Of a DNA stretch of 64,000 nt, positions 53,114-62,582 are shown piece by piece. A program made the translations under genes and the position numbers. The stretch covers positions 3,534,001 to 3,598,000 of the forward strand of contig NZ_CP025804.1 of the NCBI RefSeq assembly GCF_003352085.1, in the 5' to 3' direction. The notes beneath the pieces are model-generated. The model ran no database searches. It was not told the origin of the DNA and worked only from the letters and a program-made list of their open reading frames with translations. The stretch is from Sulfitobacter sp. SK012 (lineage in GTDB: Bacteria; Pseudomonadota; Alphaproteobacteria; Rhodobacterales; Rhodobacteraceae). The stretch's first letter is position 1. Each line of letters begins with the position of its first letter.

Positions 53114-54295
53114 TTATTCTCCGGCCGTCAGCGGCAAGTATTCTGGCAGGATTTCTTTGTAGGGATATCGTTCATCCATCGCCACTGAAGTACCATTCGA
53201 CTGCATGATACGAACATGTTTACGCTCGAGAAGACGCGGGCGCCCAACCCCGCAGGAATGTGAAATCACCTCGACCTCGTGGATTACATTTTTGCAAAAG
53301 TTGGCAACTTTGACTGACTTTCTCTCTGGATTGAGACCCTTTTGTAGACGCTTGTTGTGGGTCGTTATGCCTGTTGGGCAGGTGTTCTTGTTGCATTTGA
53401 GGGCTTGAATGCAGCCCAAAGAAAACATGAACCCACGGGCTGAGTTAATGAAATCAGCACCTGCTGCCAGCGCCCAAGCGACCTCCGATGGTGTCACAAG
53501 TTTACCAGAAGCGATGACTTTAATCCGGTCGCGCAAGCCGTGTTCTGTCAGGATATCAACGACGAGCGGCAGGGATTCCTTGATCACCAATCCAACGTTG
53601 TCCATCAACGGCATGGGTGCAGCACCTGTGCCACCATCGCCACTGTCGATGGTGATAAAGTCTGGCGCAGATTCAATCCCACGGCGGTGAATTTCTTGCG
53701 CCAAGGTGGACAGCCAACCATAACTTCCGACCACGGCCTTAAAACCAACCGGTTTGCCAGTCACGTCGCGCACATGATTTATCATATCAAGCAATGAGGC
53801 GGCATCGTTCACTTCGGGGTGACGGTTGGGCGAGATAGAGTCTTGGCCCTCCGGAATGCCACGGATAGCAGCAATTTCTGGAGTAACCTTTGCACCGGGC
53901 AGAATGCCGCCTTTACCTGGCTTGGCACCCTGGCTCATTTTTAGTTCAAACATGCGCACTTGCTCATGCGCCGCAACTTCTTTGAGTTTGGTATCTGACA
54001 GGTCGCCAGCCTCGTCGCGCACGCCGTACTTTGCTGTACCGATTTGGAAAACGACGTCGGCGCCTCCCTCAAGGTGATGGGGCGACAGCCCCCCTTCCCC
54101 GGTGTTCATCCAGCATCCAGCTAGTTTAGCACCTTTGGACAGGGCTCGCACGGCTGGTGCCGACAATGCGCCATAGCTCATGGCGGAAATGTTAAAGAAC
54201 GATGGTGCACTATAGGGAGTCCGGCAATAAGGGCCGACAAGAAGGGGCTGCACTTCCTGCGCGTCTTCATCCAATGTTGGAAAAGGGCAGTTCAT
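53114..54295 (-). CDS. FMN-binding glutamate-synthase-like protein, possibly N-terminally shortened
   Basis: The 393-residue protein is the alpha/beta-barrel FMN domain of GltB-type proteins: NISAMSYGALSAPAVRAL, NTGEGGLSP, IDSGDGGTGAAPMP, VIASGKLVTP, and a C-terminal cysteine set in LGCIQALKCNKNTCPTGI for a [3Fe-4S]-type cluster. It is shorter than many stand-alone relatives, which carry about 60-130 more N-terminal residues. A stop lies five codons before the ATG at 54295, so the missing part is not adjacent. It may be a natural short form or a truncated gene. Confidence 0.7.
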   Translation of the reverse strand: MNCPFPTLDEDAQEVQPLLVGPYCRTPYSAPSFFNISAMSYGALSAPAVRALSKGAKLAGCWMNTGEGGLSPHHLEGGADVVFQIGTAKYGVRDEAGDLSDTKLKEVAAHEQVRMFELKMSQGAKPGKGGILPGAKVTPEIAAIRGIPEGQDSISPNRHPEVNDAASLLDMINHVRDVTGKPVGFKAVVGSYGWLSTLAQEIHRRGIESAPDFITIDSGDGGTGAAPMPLMDNVGLVIKESLPLVVDILTEHGLRDRIKVIASGKLVTPSEVAWALAAGADFINSARGFMFSLGCIQALKCNKNTCPTGITTHNKRLQKGLNPERKSVKVANFCKNVIHEVEVISHSCGVGRPRLLERKHVRIMQSNGTSVAMDERYPYKEILPEYLPLTAGE

Positions 54296-54756
54296 TCGTT
54301 CTTGCAGTTAATTGCGTTCAAAACGCAATGAATGTCCAACGGCTTGAGCTTCCTTCAAATGAGGTGCTGATCAGCTCCACCTGAGTGGTTCATTTGAATG
54401 ATAACGCATGATTGGCTTGGGCTCCATCGGGACTATGAATTCCGGCTCCAGTCGGCGGGCTATGAAGCAAACCTCTCGCACGTGGGTGGAAGTTACGTTT
54501 GCAGGCCCAGTACCTTCATAGGACTGCGCCTCCTTGCACACCGATGTTACCCAAGAGCACCCGATTCACACGAGACTTCCTGAGCTTCTACAAAAGCTCA
54601 AATGCGCTCTGCCTCGAGGTGCCAAAAGTAATTTTGCATCTCGCATCTGTAGGCTTCGAAGTCGCTCTTTATCAGCATCCACGAGCTGTTTACCAAGCAC
54701 TTGGTTTGTCGCTAGGAGGCTTTTGGTTCGGATAATTTGCGCCTAGCTGGTCTTAA
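54296..54756. other. Intergenic region
   Basis: No coding sequence or recognisable remnant was found on either strand in this 461-bp stretch. Confidence 0.45.
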
Positions 54757-55608
54757 TCAACGGAAAACGCGTGGTAGTATTTCCGGGATATCTTCAGCGA
54801 CTAGACCGGGACCGAATGCATCTGCGCAGCGAAAATGCAGATCTGCTGCGATCGCCGCCGCTTCGAAGCCGTCAAACCCTCGTGCAAGAAGACCGGTCAC
54901 AAAACCTGCCAACACGTCCCCTGACCCTGCGGTTGCAAGCCAACTTGTGTTACGAAACGGCTTTGAAGAGACAATCATGGGCATGCGATCTGGCGCTGCG
55001 ATGACTGTTTCGGGTCCTTTAAATAAAACTGTACAACCCACCTTTCTGGCAGCCTCTTGCGCGAGAGATACACGGCAGGACGTTGCTGCAAACATTTCAG
55101 GGATGAAGCGGCGCAATTCGCCCTCGTGAGGTGTCAAAACGCTTTGTGGATTTGAGATGTTTGGCAAGCTTGCCGACTTGTCAGCGAGCAGTGTTATAGC
55201 ATCTGCATCAAGGCATGTCGGAAGCCCTAGGGTCAGAACATCTGCGAGTAGTTTTTTGCTGGCGATGTTCAAACCTAAGTTAGGCCCGATACAGATTGCC
55301 TGCGGCTTGATCGCAGCTAAATGCTCCTGAAAGTTGGTGTTTGCGGAGTAGGGTTTGACCATTATGGCATTCAGTTGGCCTGCATGTTCGGCAACTGCGT
55401 CTTGGTCGCAGACAACGCTGACCACGCCAGCCCCGATGCGTATCGCACCCCTCGCTGCCAATCTTGCAGCGCCACCTTGTCCGACCGGACCCGACACGAT
55501 TGCCGCATGCCCGTAGCGATGTTTGTGTGCATCTCCTGATTTATTCAACGCCTGCCAGCGGGCATCAGTCATTTCAAAGACGTCCGCTTGAGGTTTTTGA
55601 GTTGCCAC
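54757..55608 (-). CDS. nnrD: ADP-dependent NAD(P)H-hydrate dehydratase (stand-alone YjeF C-terminal domain)
   Basis: The 283-residue protein has the ribokinase-like NnrD pattern: SGPVGQGGAARLAARGAIRIGAG (in part), CIGPNLGL, CLDADAITLL, LTPHEGEL and TAGSGDVLAGFVTGLLARG (in part) with the catalytic Asp. It repairs hydrated NAD(P)H. In most alphaproteobacteria it is fused to the NnrE epimerase; here only the dehydratase domain is present. GTG 55608 has GGAG six bases upstream; the frame reaches a TTG at 55656. Confidence 0.82.
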   Translation of the reverse strand: MATQKPQADVFEMTDARWQALNKSGDAHKHRYGHAAIVSGPVGQGGAARLAARGAIRIGAGVVSVVCDQDAVAEHAGQLNAIMVKPYSANTNFQEHLAAIKPQAICIGPNLGLNIASKKLLADVLTLGLPTCLDADAITLLADKSASLPNISNPQSVLTPHEGELRRFIPEMFAATSCRVSLAQEAARKVGCTVLFKGPETVIAAPDRMPMIVSSKPFRNTSWLATAGSGDVLAGFVTGLLARGFDGFEAAAIAADLHFRCADAFGPGLVAEDIPEILPRVFR

Positions 55609-56306
55609 TATCGGCTCCCGGTTTGTTTCATTCGGCAAGGTCACTGTTACCCACAACTTTCAGCCGGTGGATTGAGATCAATCAATTCTGCAGCACAACA
55701 TAAACCGTTTTCAAGCAGAAGGTGACGTGAAGGTCGACGCCGGAGTTGGTGGGCTGGATCATGCAACGGACAGGTATGAATAGAAAATTGCGCGTATTCG
55801 GCATATTTACTGCACTGTGAGAGTGTCCGCTATGCGAACAAAGCTGCCAAACAAAGCAATATTAGGAACCTCCGCTTTCGACCCCACGCAGCCGATTGTA
55901 TCGAATTTATTCGTTACTTTGCAGCATCCACATTGCGGAAGTTCGAGGATCGCACGGCCATATCTTTGAAACAAATTTCTGTTGCGCGGGCCAAACTCAA
56001 AGTGGGCAGCGTTTCAAGCGCTTGTGACATAAAACCCGGCTGACAATCCGTCGTTTTTTAGAGACCAACCCCGCGTAAACTAACAATCTTCAACATTGTT
56101 TGTCCCGCCACCATGACTTTTCCTTGAGCGTGAAGGTCAAAATGATGGATATTGAGGATCGGTGTCGACGCTCTAGGTCAGCCCCGAAGCTGATTATCTT
56201 TTCACCGCTGGTTTCAGCGTTCTTTATCGATTTGGCCTATGCCGGTATCATCCAGTATTTCGTCTGACTAAGAGTTCCTGGCCTGCTTCAGTGCTAGTTG
56301 AGGTTT
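55609..56306. other. Long intergenic region
   Basis: No gene is supported in about 700 bp. The segment from 55750 to 56250 looks like worn sequence with no recognisable remnant. Confidence 0.45.
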
Positions 56307-56408
56307 CTACTCTTCATCCGAATTCTCGGGCTTAAAATATAGCCAAACCAGCAGCCCGATGAAGAGGAAGATTTCGATGTTCAATATCGTATCGATTAGA
56401 TTGCTCAT
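56307..56408 (-). CDS. 33-residue single-span membrane protein coupled to the BCCT gene
   Basis: The frame ATG 56408 to TAG 56307 encodes SNLIDTILNIEIFLFIGLL, then VWLYFKPENSDEE: a polar start, one hydrophobic span (residues about 8-25) and an acidic tail. Its ATG overlaps the stop of the transporter gene as ATGA, as in coupled subunits. It resembles in size and shape the small partner proteins of sodium symporters such as MetS, but no homology is claimed. Confidence 0.55.
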   Translation of the reverse strand: MSNLIDTILNIEIFLFIGLLVWLYFKPENSDEE

Positions 56409-57898
56409 TTTTCATTCACACTCTCGGCTTTGAGGGCTTTCAACAGACAGACGACCAACAGAAGTACCACAAAAACAAAGGGAAGAGCACCTAGGGCGAT
56501 GATGGATTTTATAGCATCAATACTGCCAGATAAGATCATGACCAAACCCAGTGCACCCAGTATGCCGCCCCAAATCAACTTAATGCGGACCGATGGATTG
56601 AGATCTCCATTGCTGGAAAACATCCCCAGGACAAAGGCGGCACTTACAACACTTGTGATAACGAAGAGAAAGGCAGCAGCGATCACTGCGAAGATTGTGA
56701 TTGATGGCACAGGTAAGTTGTCGAGCACGTAAAAAGTGATGGCGCTGGCGTTGTTTTCAACCAGATCGAGGATCGGCAGGTCTGTGTTCAAGGCTGTGTG
56801 AAAGCCCATGCTCCCAAAAATACCAAACCACAAAACTGAAAATAAAGATGGCCCGAGGATAACACCCAAAATGAACTCTTTGATGGTACGACCTTTGGAT
56901 ATCCGCGCAATGAACACCCCAACGAATGGGGCCCAGGCCAGCCACCACACCATGTAAGTCAGCGTCCAGGCTTGAAACCAATTTTCTGCCTTTTCGTCCA
57001 TAAAGGTGAAAGTTCGGAAGCCGTGCACGAATGCATTCCAGAGGTATTGCCCAGCAGCCTCGGTTACGCCGCCCATTATGTAATGTGTTGGACCCGCCAG
57101 AAGGATGAATACCATCAAGCCGCCTGCAATCGCCATTGCTGTATTGGACAGCATTGCCATTCCGCGCGACAAATCAACGGTCAGAGGCAAGATATAAGCA
57201 ACAACCAAAAGAAAGAAAATGAACAGTGTAAGACTTAGTCCTGTGCCCTCGAGACCAAGCCACGCATCGACACCGTCCTTAATCTGGAAAACGCCCATAG
57301 CGATTGAGCCACCAAGACCAATGGCAACGGCAACAATGGCCAGAAGATCAGTGAGCCAGCCGACAGTTTTCGGTACTCTGCCCGTCCCAAAGACCTTGAC
57401 GATTGGCGCGCTGATCAAACTCGGGCAATCAAGCCGGAACCCAAAGTAGGCGATGATCAGCCCCGTGAGGGCGTAAATTGCTTAAGCGTGCAAGCCCCAG
57501 TGGAAGTTGGTGACAAACAGCGCCTGATTGGCTGCCTCTCGCGGGCCTGCTCCACCTTCAACAAGGATCTTATAGTGCGTCAGGGGTTCGGCCGCCCCCC
57601 AATACAAAAGGCCCACCCCCATACCGGCAGAGAACAACATTGTGAGCCAGGACAGGGTCGAAAACTCCGGCTCATCGTCATCCTTGCCGAGCTTTATTGT
57701 TCCATAGCGTGAAAAGGCCAACCAGACGCTGACGACCAACATGAATGTTACAGTCAACATGATGAACCATGCGCGACTTGTGAACTGGATGTGGACCAGT
57801 CGTGCTGCAAATCCAGCCAGCCCGTCAGCATCCAGAATACCCCACGCTGCAACGGTGCCAGTGATCACAAGTGCAGAGATCAATATGGGGTTTTTCAT
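56405..57898 (-). pseudogene. BCCT-family transporter (betaine/choline/carnitine) with an internal stop
   Basis: From ATG 57898 the frame gives BCCT signatures (LFSAGMGVGLLYWGAAEPLTHY) up to FHWGLHA, then TAA at 57482-57484. It continues in the same frame (AIYALTGLIIAYFGFRL) to 56405. The TAA replaces the Trp expected in the conserved HWGLHAWAIYA. The continuing part keeps the core motif MVWWLAWAPFVGVFIARISKGR (in part). Restored length is 497 codons, normal for this sodium- or proton-coupled osmolyte family. One in-frame stop suggests very recent loss, or an error. Confidence 0.8.
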
Positions 57899-58188
57899 GG
57901 ACGAACTCCGTTTGATTTCTGCCGATCACCGACCCTTGATATGCGGAGACCAATTCGGGGACAAGGAACGACTAACATCATGAAGCCTCGTTCGGCAAAG
58001 TCCGCTCTGATCCCGCTGTGCCAGCAATTTAAGGAACGTCGGATCCCCCCATTAACATCGGATTGTGTATGCTGCGGCACTGATCACTCAGGGCGCACAG
58101 CAGACTTTAGCTGCGGCAGGTGCCAATGCCTGTTATACGCGAGTAGTTTTGTCGAAACACACTGGTTTTGACATATTTGACATCGAGC
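57899..58188. other. Intergenic region upstream of the BCCT gene
   Basis: The 290-bp spacer must hold the BCCT promoter. No gene or distinct operator is seen. Confidence 0.45.
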
Positions 58189-58602
58189 TCATGGCACATA
58201 AGCCTCCGGTGCGGGGTCTTGCAGGGTTTCGAGATAGTCGGCCATTGCAACCAATTTGGAGGGCACTAGGGTCTTCACTCCGTTTCCCGTATCGAACTCG
58301 ACCATATCATTGTCCAGAAAGCCTTCGAAGATCGGCATATCCTCACGCGGGAGTGTATTTCGGGAATAGCCATCTAGGATTGACATGATCTCAAGCATTG
58401 GCCAAATACCGCCGCGGCGTTTGGAAATTTGTGTCAGGTCTGCTGGTGGTGTATCCAAATCTGCTGCAAGAGGGCCGTCCCCATGTCCTGCAACACCATG
58501 GCAAGAGACGCAGTTTTCGATGAATAGCGTTTCTCCTGCACCTAAGGTTTCCAGCGAAAGTCCTAAAGTAAAAAACAGAACTAAAAGTAAAAAGAGCTTC
58601 AT
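58189..58602 (-). CDS. Secreted c-type cytochrome, one haem
   Basis: The 137-residue precursor has a signal peptide (residues 1-22, ending near LGA-G), the haem site CVSCHGVAGHGDGPLA (residues 31-46) and a candidate axial Met further on (DMPIFEGF). It is a cytochrome c of class I size acting in the periplasm. Partners cannot be told; it is not adjacent to an oxidase or dehydrogenase here. Confidence 0.85.
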   Translation of the reverse strand: MKLFLLLVLFFTLGLSLETLGAGETLFIENCVSCHGVAGHGDGPLAADLDTPPADLTQISKRRGGIWPMLEIMSILDGYSRNTLPREDMPIFEGFLDNDMVEFDTGNGVKTLVPSKLVAMADYLETLQDPAPEAYVP

Positions 58603-58783
58603 GTGTGATCTGCCTCTTTCTGCATGTGATTAGCGTAACGCATTGGGTGAAAACCGCATTGATCCTGATCAAATGCAGCGTCGACACGCAAAATGGAAAG
58701 TTTCTTCTCAAACTGGGTGTAGCAGGTGAATGCACAAAACCACCCACTCTTGCTTGGGATTGATTACTGATCATGACTTTTGG

Positions 58784-59296
58784 TCAGGCCTTCAGTTCGG
58801 CCCGCTGCTTTAGAGCTTGGTTCATTGCTTCAAAGCCGTTTTTTGTGCCTTCACCGACCAGGGCAATTAGTGGGTAGGCAAGGACACCGCGAAAACTTTC
58901 ACCGTGGTGCAGGATAGTCGTACCTTCATCGGTTTCTTCGAGCCTGAAGTAATGTTCTCCGTCAAAGACACCGCGAAAACCCAGTTTGCCAACCCAACGG
59001 AATTCGGCGTTTTCGTCAACGACGAGCACTTCCGGCGTGAAGTTCATGGCTGTTTTGCCTTCGAACTGAATGGTGACATTGATGTGTTTGCCAACCACCA
59101 GATCACCGGAAAGATGCTTCACGAATGGGTTCCATTCGGGGTAGCTAGTTCCGTCGGTAAGCTCTTTCCAAACGACAGCGGCAGGAGCTGATATTTCAAT
59201 TTCGGTGCTGATTGATGGGCCGAAAAAAACGCCAGCGCCAAAGGCTGCAACAACCACTGTGGCAGTAATGGCGGCGGATTTCTTGATGATAGACAT
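58784..59296 (-). CDS. SRPBCC-family lipid/ligand-binding-fold protein with N-terminal membrane anchor
   Basis: The 170-residue protein begins with a hydrophobic segment (KKSAAITATVVVAAFGAGVFF), then the START-like SRPBCC fold (ISAPAAVVWKELTDGTSYPEWNPFVKHLSG, in part; GVFDGEHYFRLEE). ATG 59296 is chosen with AAGGAA nine bases upstream. It diverges from the LysR gene at 59431, which is its probable regulator. Confidence 0.8.
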   Translation of the reverse strand: MSIIKKSAAITATVVVAAFGAGVFFGPSISTEIEISAPAAVVWKELTDGTSYPEWNPFVKHLSGDLVVGKHINVTIQFEGKTAMNFTPEVLVVDENAEFRWVGKLGFRGVFDGEHYFRLEETDEGTTILHHGESFRGVLAYPLIALVGEGTKNGFEAMNQALKQRAELKA

Positions 59297-59430
59297 GTGT
59301 TTGGTTCCTTTGAATTCGGTCCGGTTGGGCCACTCATTTCGCTTGAAACCAAGATAAGATATGCAAATTTGTTGATAAATTGCCGACTTTTGCATAATTA
59401 TTATAAATAAATGCATAAACAGGGTAGACC
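59297..59430. promoter_or_regulatory. Divergent SRPBCC/LysR promoter
   Basis: The 134-bp AT-rich space contains TGCAT...ATGCA symmetry (about 59391-59415) flanking AATTATTATAAATAA, a plausible LysR site controlling both genes. Confidence 0.4.
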
Positions 59431-60324
59431 ATGCACTATTCCCTAGATCACATCCGCACTTTCCATGCCGTCGCGAAGTACGGGTCGCTTCTGGCTGCGT
59501 CGCGTCACCTTGGATTAACCCAACCGACTGTAGGGCGTCACATAGATCTACTAGAAGAAACGCTTGGGCTTTCCTTGTTCATCCGAGGCCGCGAAGGCAT
59601 GCGCCTGACTGAAAAAGGCGCCGATCTGGTGACCACCGCTGGCGAATTGATGGGTAACGCCACTGAATTCGAGCGACTGGCTACCGGACTGGAAGAGAAG
59701 ATTGGTGGGGTGGTCAGGCTCTCGGCCAATCAAATATTTGGCACATTGCTTCTTCCCGGCATCATCGCAGGGTTTATGAGAGAGTATCCAGAAATCGAAA
59801 TTGAGATTGACGTGAGTAACGAGGTCTCGAACCTGCTTCAGCGAGACGCCGACATTGCGATCCGGTTGTTTCGACCCGCCCAGAACGATTTGGTCGCACG
59901 CAAGGTGACCGAACTGCCGATGGGATTGTTCGCACACGAAGACTATTTAGCTCGGCATCCTGCGCCCAAATCTATTGATGATCTCCGGCACCATGTTTTG
60001 CTTGGCCAGGATCGCAACCCGTCATTGATCGGAGCCTACCGGGCAGCACGACTTGAACTCGCAACAACCGATTTTGCATTTCGTTGCGACAACGACGTAG
60101 CCGAGATCAATGCCGTGCGCGCAGGAATTGGAATTGGCCCTTTGCATGTTGGTATGGCTAAAAACTGGCCATCAGTTATTCAAGTTCTTCCGGAACTGCC
60201 GATACACACTTTCGAACTCTGGCTCGCTTGCCACGCGGATGTCCGTCACAACAAACGTATCAGACTCGTGATGGACTACTTGGCTGCAAAGCTGAGAACG
60301 CCTTATCAAAAATCATTGACTTGA
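59431..60324 (+). CDS. LysR-family regulator
   Basis: The 297-residue protein starts SLDHIRTFHAVAKYGSLLAA, then SRHLGLTQPTVGRHIDLLEE, the LysR helix-turn-helix. A substrate-binding domain follows (SANQIFGTLLLPGIIAGFM, GIGIGPLHVGMAKNWP). It probably controls the divergent SRPBCC gene and itself. Confidence 0.88.
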   Translation: MHYSLDHIRTFHAVAKYGSLLAASRHLGLTQPTVGRHIDLLEETLGLSLFIRGREGMRLTEKGADLVTTAGELMGNATEFERLATGLEEKIGGVVRLSANQIFGTLLLPGIIAGFMREYPEIEIEIDVSNEVSNLLQRDADIAIRLFRPAQNDLVARKVTELPMGLFAHEDYLARHPAPKSIDDLRHHVLLGQDRNPSLIGAYRAARLELATTDFAFRCDNDVAEINAVRAGIGIGPLHVGMAKNWPSVIQVLPELPIHTFELWLACHADVRHNKRIRLVMDYLAAKLRTPYQKSLT

Positions 60325-60674
60325 TCGGTTATTGAACCATACAGCGCACATTCGCCGGGAAAAGACCAACGGCAGCTTTGTCCCCAGAGCGATCATTGGG
60401 GGCGGCCGCAGCGAATGTCCGCTTCTCTAATTGGGTGTTTGGGTCAAGCTCATGTTCCTTCTTTTTTCGGGTCATTGTCACTCATCCGGGTCACGCTTCT
60501 CTTCGCAGTCTGGGTGATGCTGTGATGGCACCCCTGCACGCATATGTCGGATCGGCAGTGGAGAGCCTTGCTTTGAGACGCGCTTCAGGTGGCGCAGCAG
60601 CCATTTTCGGCTTCTTCCACAGACCTCGTCCGGTGAGGGACGACCCCGTTCGGATTGGGTGTTGGCGTTTTAGA
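60325..60674. other. Intergenic region before the IS110 element
   Basis: No gene is supported. It contains GCAGCGAATGTCCGCTT near 60409-60425, reminiscent of the dispersed intergenic repeats. Part of it must be the transposase-distal end of the IS110 element, whose exact edge I cannot set. Confidence 0.45.
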
Positions 60675-61709
60675 TCATGCCATGCTTCCCACCTGGTCCT
60701 GACGGAATTCGGTGCCGTCTGTCCACATGCGGTGGAGCAAGACGGCGAGTTTGCGGGCGACGGCGACCACCGCGCGACGACGACCCTTGGTGCGGATTAA
60801 TCGCATGCCCCATGATTTGATATGTGAACCAGCCATCGTTCGCATGAGCAACGCATTTGCCGCAGCATACAATGTTGCGCGGACGTCTCGATCTCCCGCT
60901 TTCGATATACGACCGGGATTATCGTGTTCCCCAGACTGATAACGTCGTGGGGTCAGGCCAAAATGCGCACCAACCGTGCGCGACCGTTTGAAGCGCGTCG
61001 GATCATCGACAGCCGCTTTGAAGGTAAGTGACGCAATCGGGCCAACGCCTGGGACCGTCATCATCCGCATGCAAACCTCATCATGGCTTGCCGCGCGTTT
61101 GACGCGCCGGTCCAGATCCAGAAAGTGCTGGTAGAGAACCACACGGGCATCCAAGAGCGGCACCAAGGCATGCGCCAAAACGTCATCCATCTCGATGAGT
61201 GGCCGGACAAGGCCATCAAAGCTGCCGTGCTTCACGGTCATAGGGAGACGGATGCCAAAGATCTTCAACAGTCCACGGACTTCGTTGGCGAGATCCATCG
61301 TCTTCTTCAGCAACGCCTTACGTGTGCTCAGTAGGGCGCGAACGCCATGCGCTTCACGGCTCTTCATATGAACTGGGCTGAACCAGCCAGTGCGCAAGAC
61401 CTGAGCAATGCCCCGTGCGTCATTCTTGTCTGTCTTGTTGCGCATTGCCGACAGCGCTGCATTGACCTGACGCGCTTCCATACACACCACATCAAAGCCC
61501 TCTGCATTCAGGCCATGGAACAGATGCTGGCTCATGGTGCCCGCTTCAAAGCCGACCCGTTCAATCGGATTTGGAAACGCGCCAAGGCATGCAGCGATTT
61601 CGCTCACCTCACACGGCAACTCGCGCTCAAGTAGAACGGTTCCATTGCCATCAACAATGCAAAGCGCGCACGACCGCAGCGATATGTCTAATCCAGCATA
61701 GTAATCCAT
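60675..61709 (-). CDS. IS110-family transposase, intact
   Basis: The 344-residue recombinase has the N-terminal DEDD nuclease residues (GLDIS with Asp8, GFEAG, DKNDARGIAQVL) and the C-terminal serine-containing domain (VPGVGPIASLTFKAAV, SRTVGAHFGLTPRRYQSG, GDRDVRATLYAAANALL). It is complete and free of stops, unlike the remnant at 5121-5638, from which it differs clearly. It lies close behind the MsrQ-like gene. Confidence 0.92.
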   Translation of the reverse strand: MDYYAGLDISLRSCALCIVDGNGTVLLERELPCEVSEIAACLGAFPNPIERVGFEAGTMSQHLFHGLNAEGFDVVCMEARQVNAALSAMRNKTDKNDARGIAQVLRTGWFSPVHMKSREAHGVRALLSTRKALLKKTMDLANEVRGLLKIFGIRLPMTVKHGSFDGLVRPLIEMDDVLAHALVPLLDARVVLYQHFLDLDRRVKRAASHDEVCMRMMTVPGVGPIASLTFKAAVDDPTRFKRSRTVGAHFGLTPRRYQSGEHDNPGRISKAGDRDVRATLYAAANALLMRTMAGSHIKSWGMRLIRTKGRRRAVVAVARKLAVLLHRMWTDGTEFRQDQVGSMA

Positions 61710-61880
61710 TTTCTGTCTCCCTTGTTCACAGCTATCCTGTGATCCTATGGAAGCTCGACCTCAAAACAGAGGGCTGCCCAATCACGCATGCTTTGGGCCC
61801 AACGGCAAATGCTGCAGGACTTACAAACGACGGCTCGTGTCTCACCCGCATGTTGGCAGCTAGATAATGCAGTGTCCCGA
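61710..61880 (-). ncRNA. Candidate bridge-RNA region of the intact IS110 element
   Basis: The roughly 170 bases between the transposase start and the neighbouring gene contain CACAG-N5-CTGTG (61727-61741) and GCCCAA-N11-TTGGGC (61776-61798). IS110 elements carry their guide RNA in exactly this place. The structure is suggestive only, and the element's outer end was not defined. Confidence 0.35.
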
Positions 61881-61891
61881 GAACAGCCCCC

Positions 61892-62488
61892 TTATTGCGC
61901 AGCTTGGGTGCGTGGCCGAAGGTACCAATACCAAACGCGATAACCCTCTAGCAGCGCGAGCGGGCCGAAATGTACCAATGCGGGTCCGATGCCGCCCCAG
62001 TTGTGCAGTGCTGCCCAGTGCAGCAACGTCAATACCGCCGCAGCATAGGTCGTACGTTGCAGCGTTTTCCAAGAAGACCCCATACGCCGCACGAAGTAAT
62101 CCATCGACGTCACAGCAAGCGGAATGAAGATCACAAATGCAATCCAACCGGTCCAAATGTAGAACTTGGGCAAGTCTCCAATGATCCGCGCAGCACTGCC
62201 TTCGTCGACCAGATAAAAAATGGTGTGCAGGGCCGCATAGCCAAAGGCAGCCACCCCAAAGTAGCGGCGATTTTTCTTAAGCCATAGCGGACCGCGCCAG
62301 CCGCGCAGCAACAGTACCAACGGGGAGGCCAACATCGCGATGATCATAAAACGCGCTGAGAATTCGCCTGTCGGGTGTAACAGCTCATGGAAAATGCGGG
62401 GGTCAGATGATCCAACCAAGGCACTTGTCATACCCAATGCAGGCACCGCCAAAAGCCTCCATAACCAATAGGGAGAAAAACGTGACAT
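61892..62488 (-). CDS. msrQ: MsrQ/YedZ-like haem-binding membrane protein
   Basis: The 198-residue protein has about six spans of the ferric-reductase-like family with histidines suited to haem b (HELLHPTGEFSARF, AALHTIFYL, TLLHWAALHNWGG). MsrQ passes electrons to the periplasmic methionine sulfoxide reductase MsrP. No msrP gene is adjacent in the window, so the partner may be elsewhere or the role different. The IS110 element begins within a few tens of bases of its stop. Confidence 0.82.
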   Translation of the reverse strand: MSRFSPYWLWRLLAVPALGMTSALVGSSDPRIFHELLHPTGEFSARFMIIAMLASPLVLLLRGWRGPLWLKKNRRYFGVAAFGYAALHTIFYLVDEGSAARIIGDLPKFYIWTGWIAFVIFIPLAVTSMDYFVRRMGSSWKTLQRTTYAAAVLTLLHWAALHNWGGIGPALVHFGPLALLEGYRVWYWYLRPRTQAAQ

Positions 62489-62582
62489 AGATGGACCCTT
62501 TTCCGTGCATCGAGAGGAACCAGATAGTTTATACGCGGGGGTCGGACAATTCCGTCGCGCCTAGCCTGTTGACGTTCCTCTC

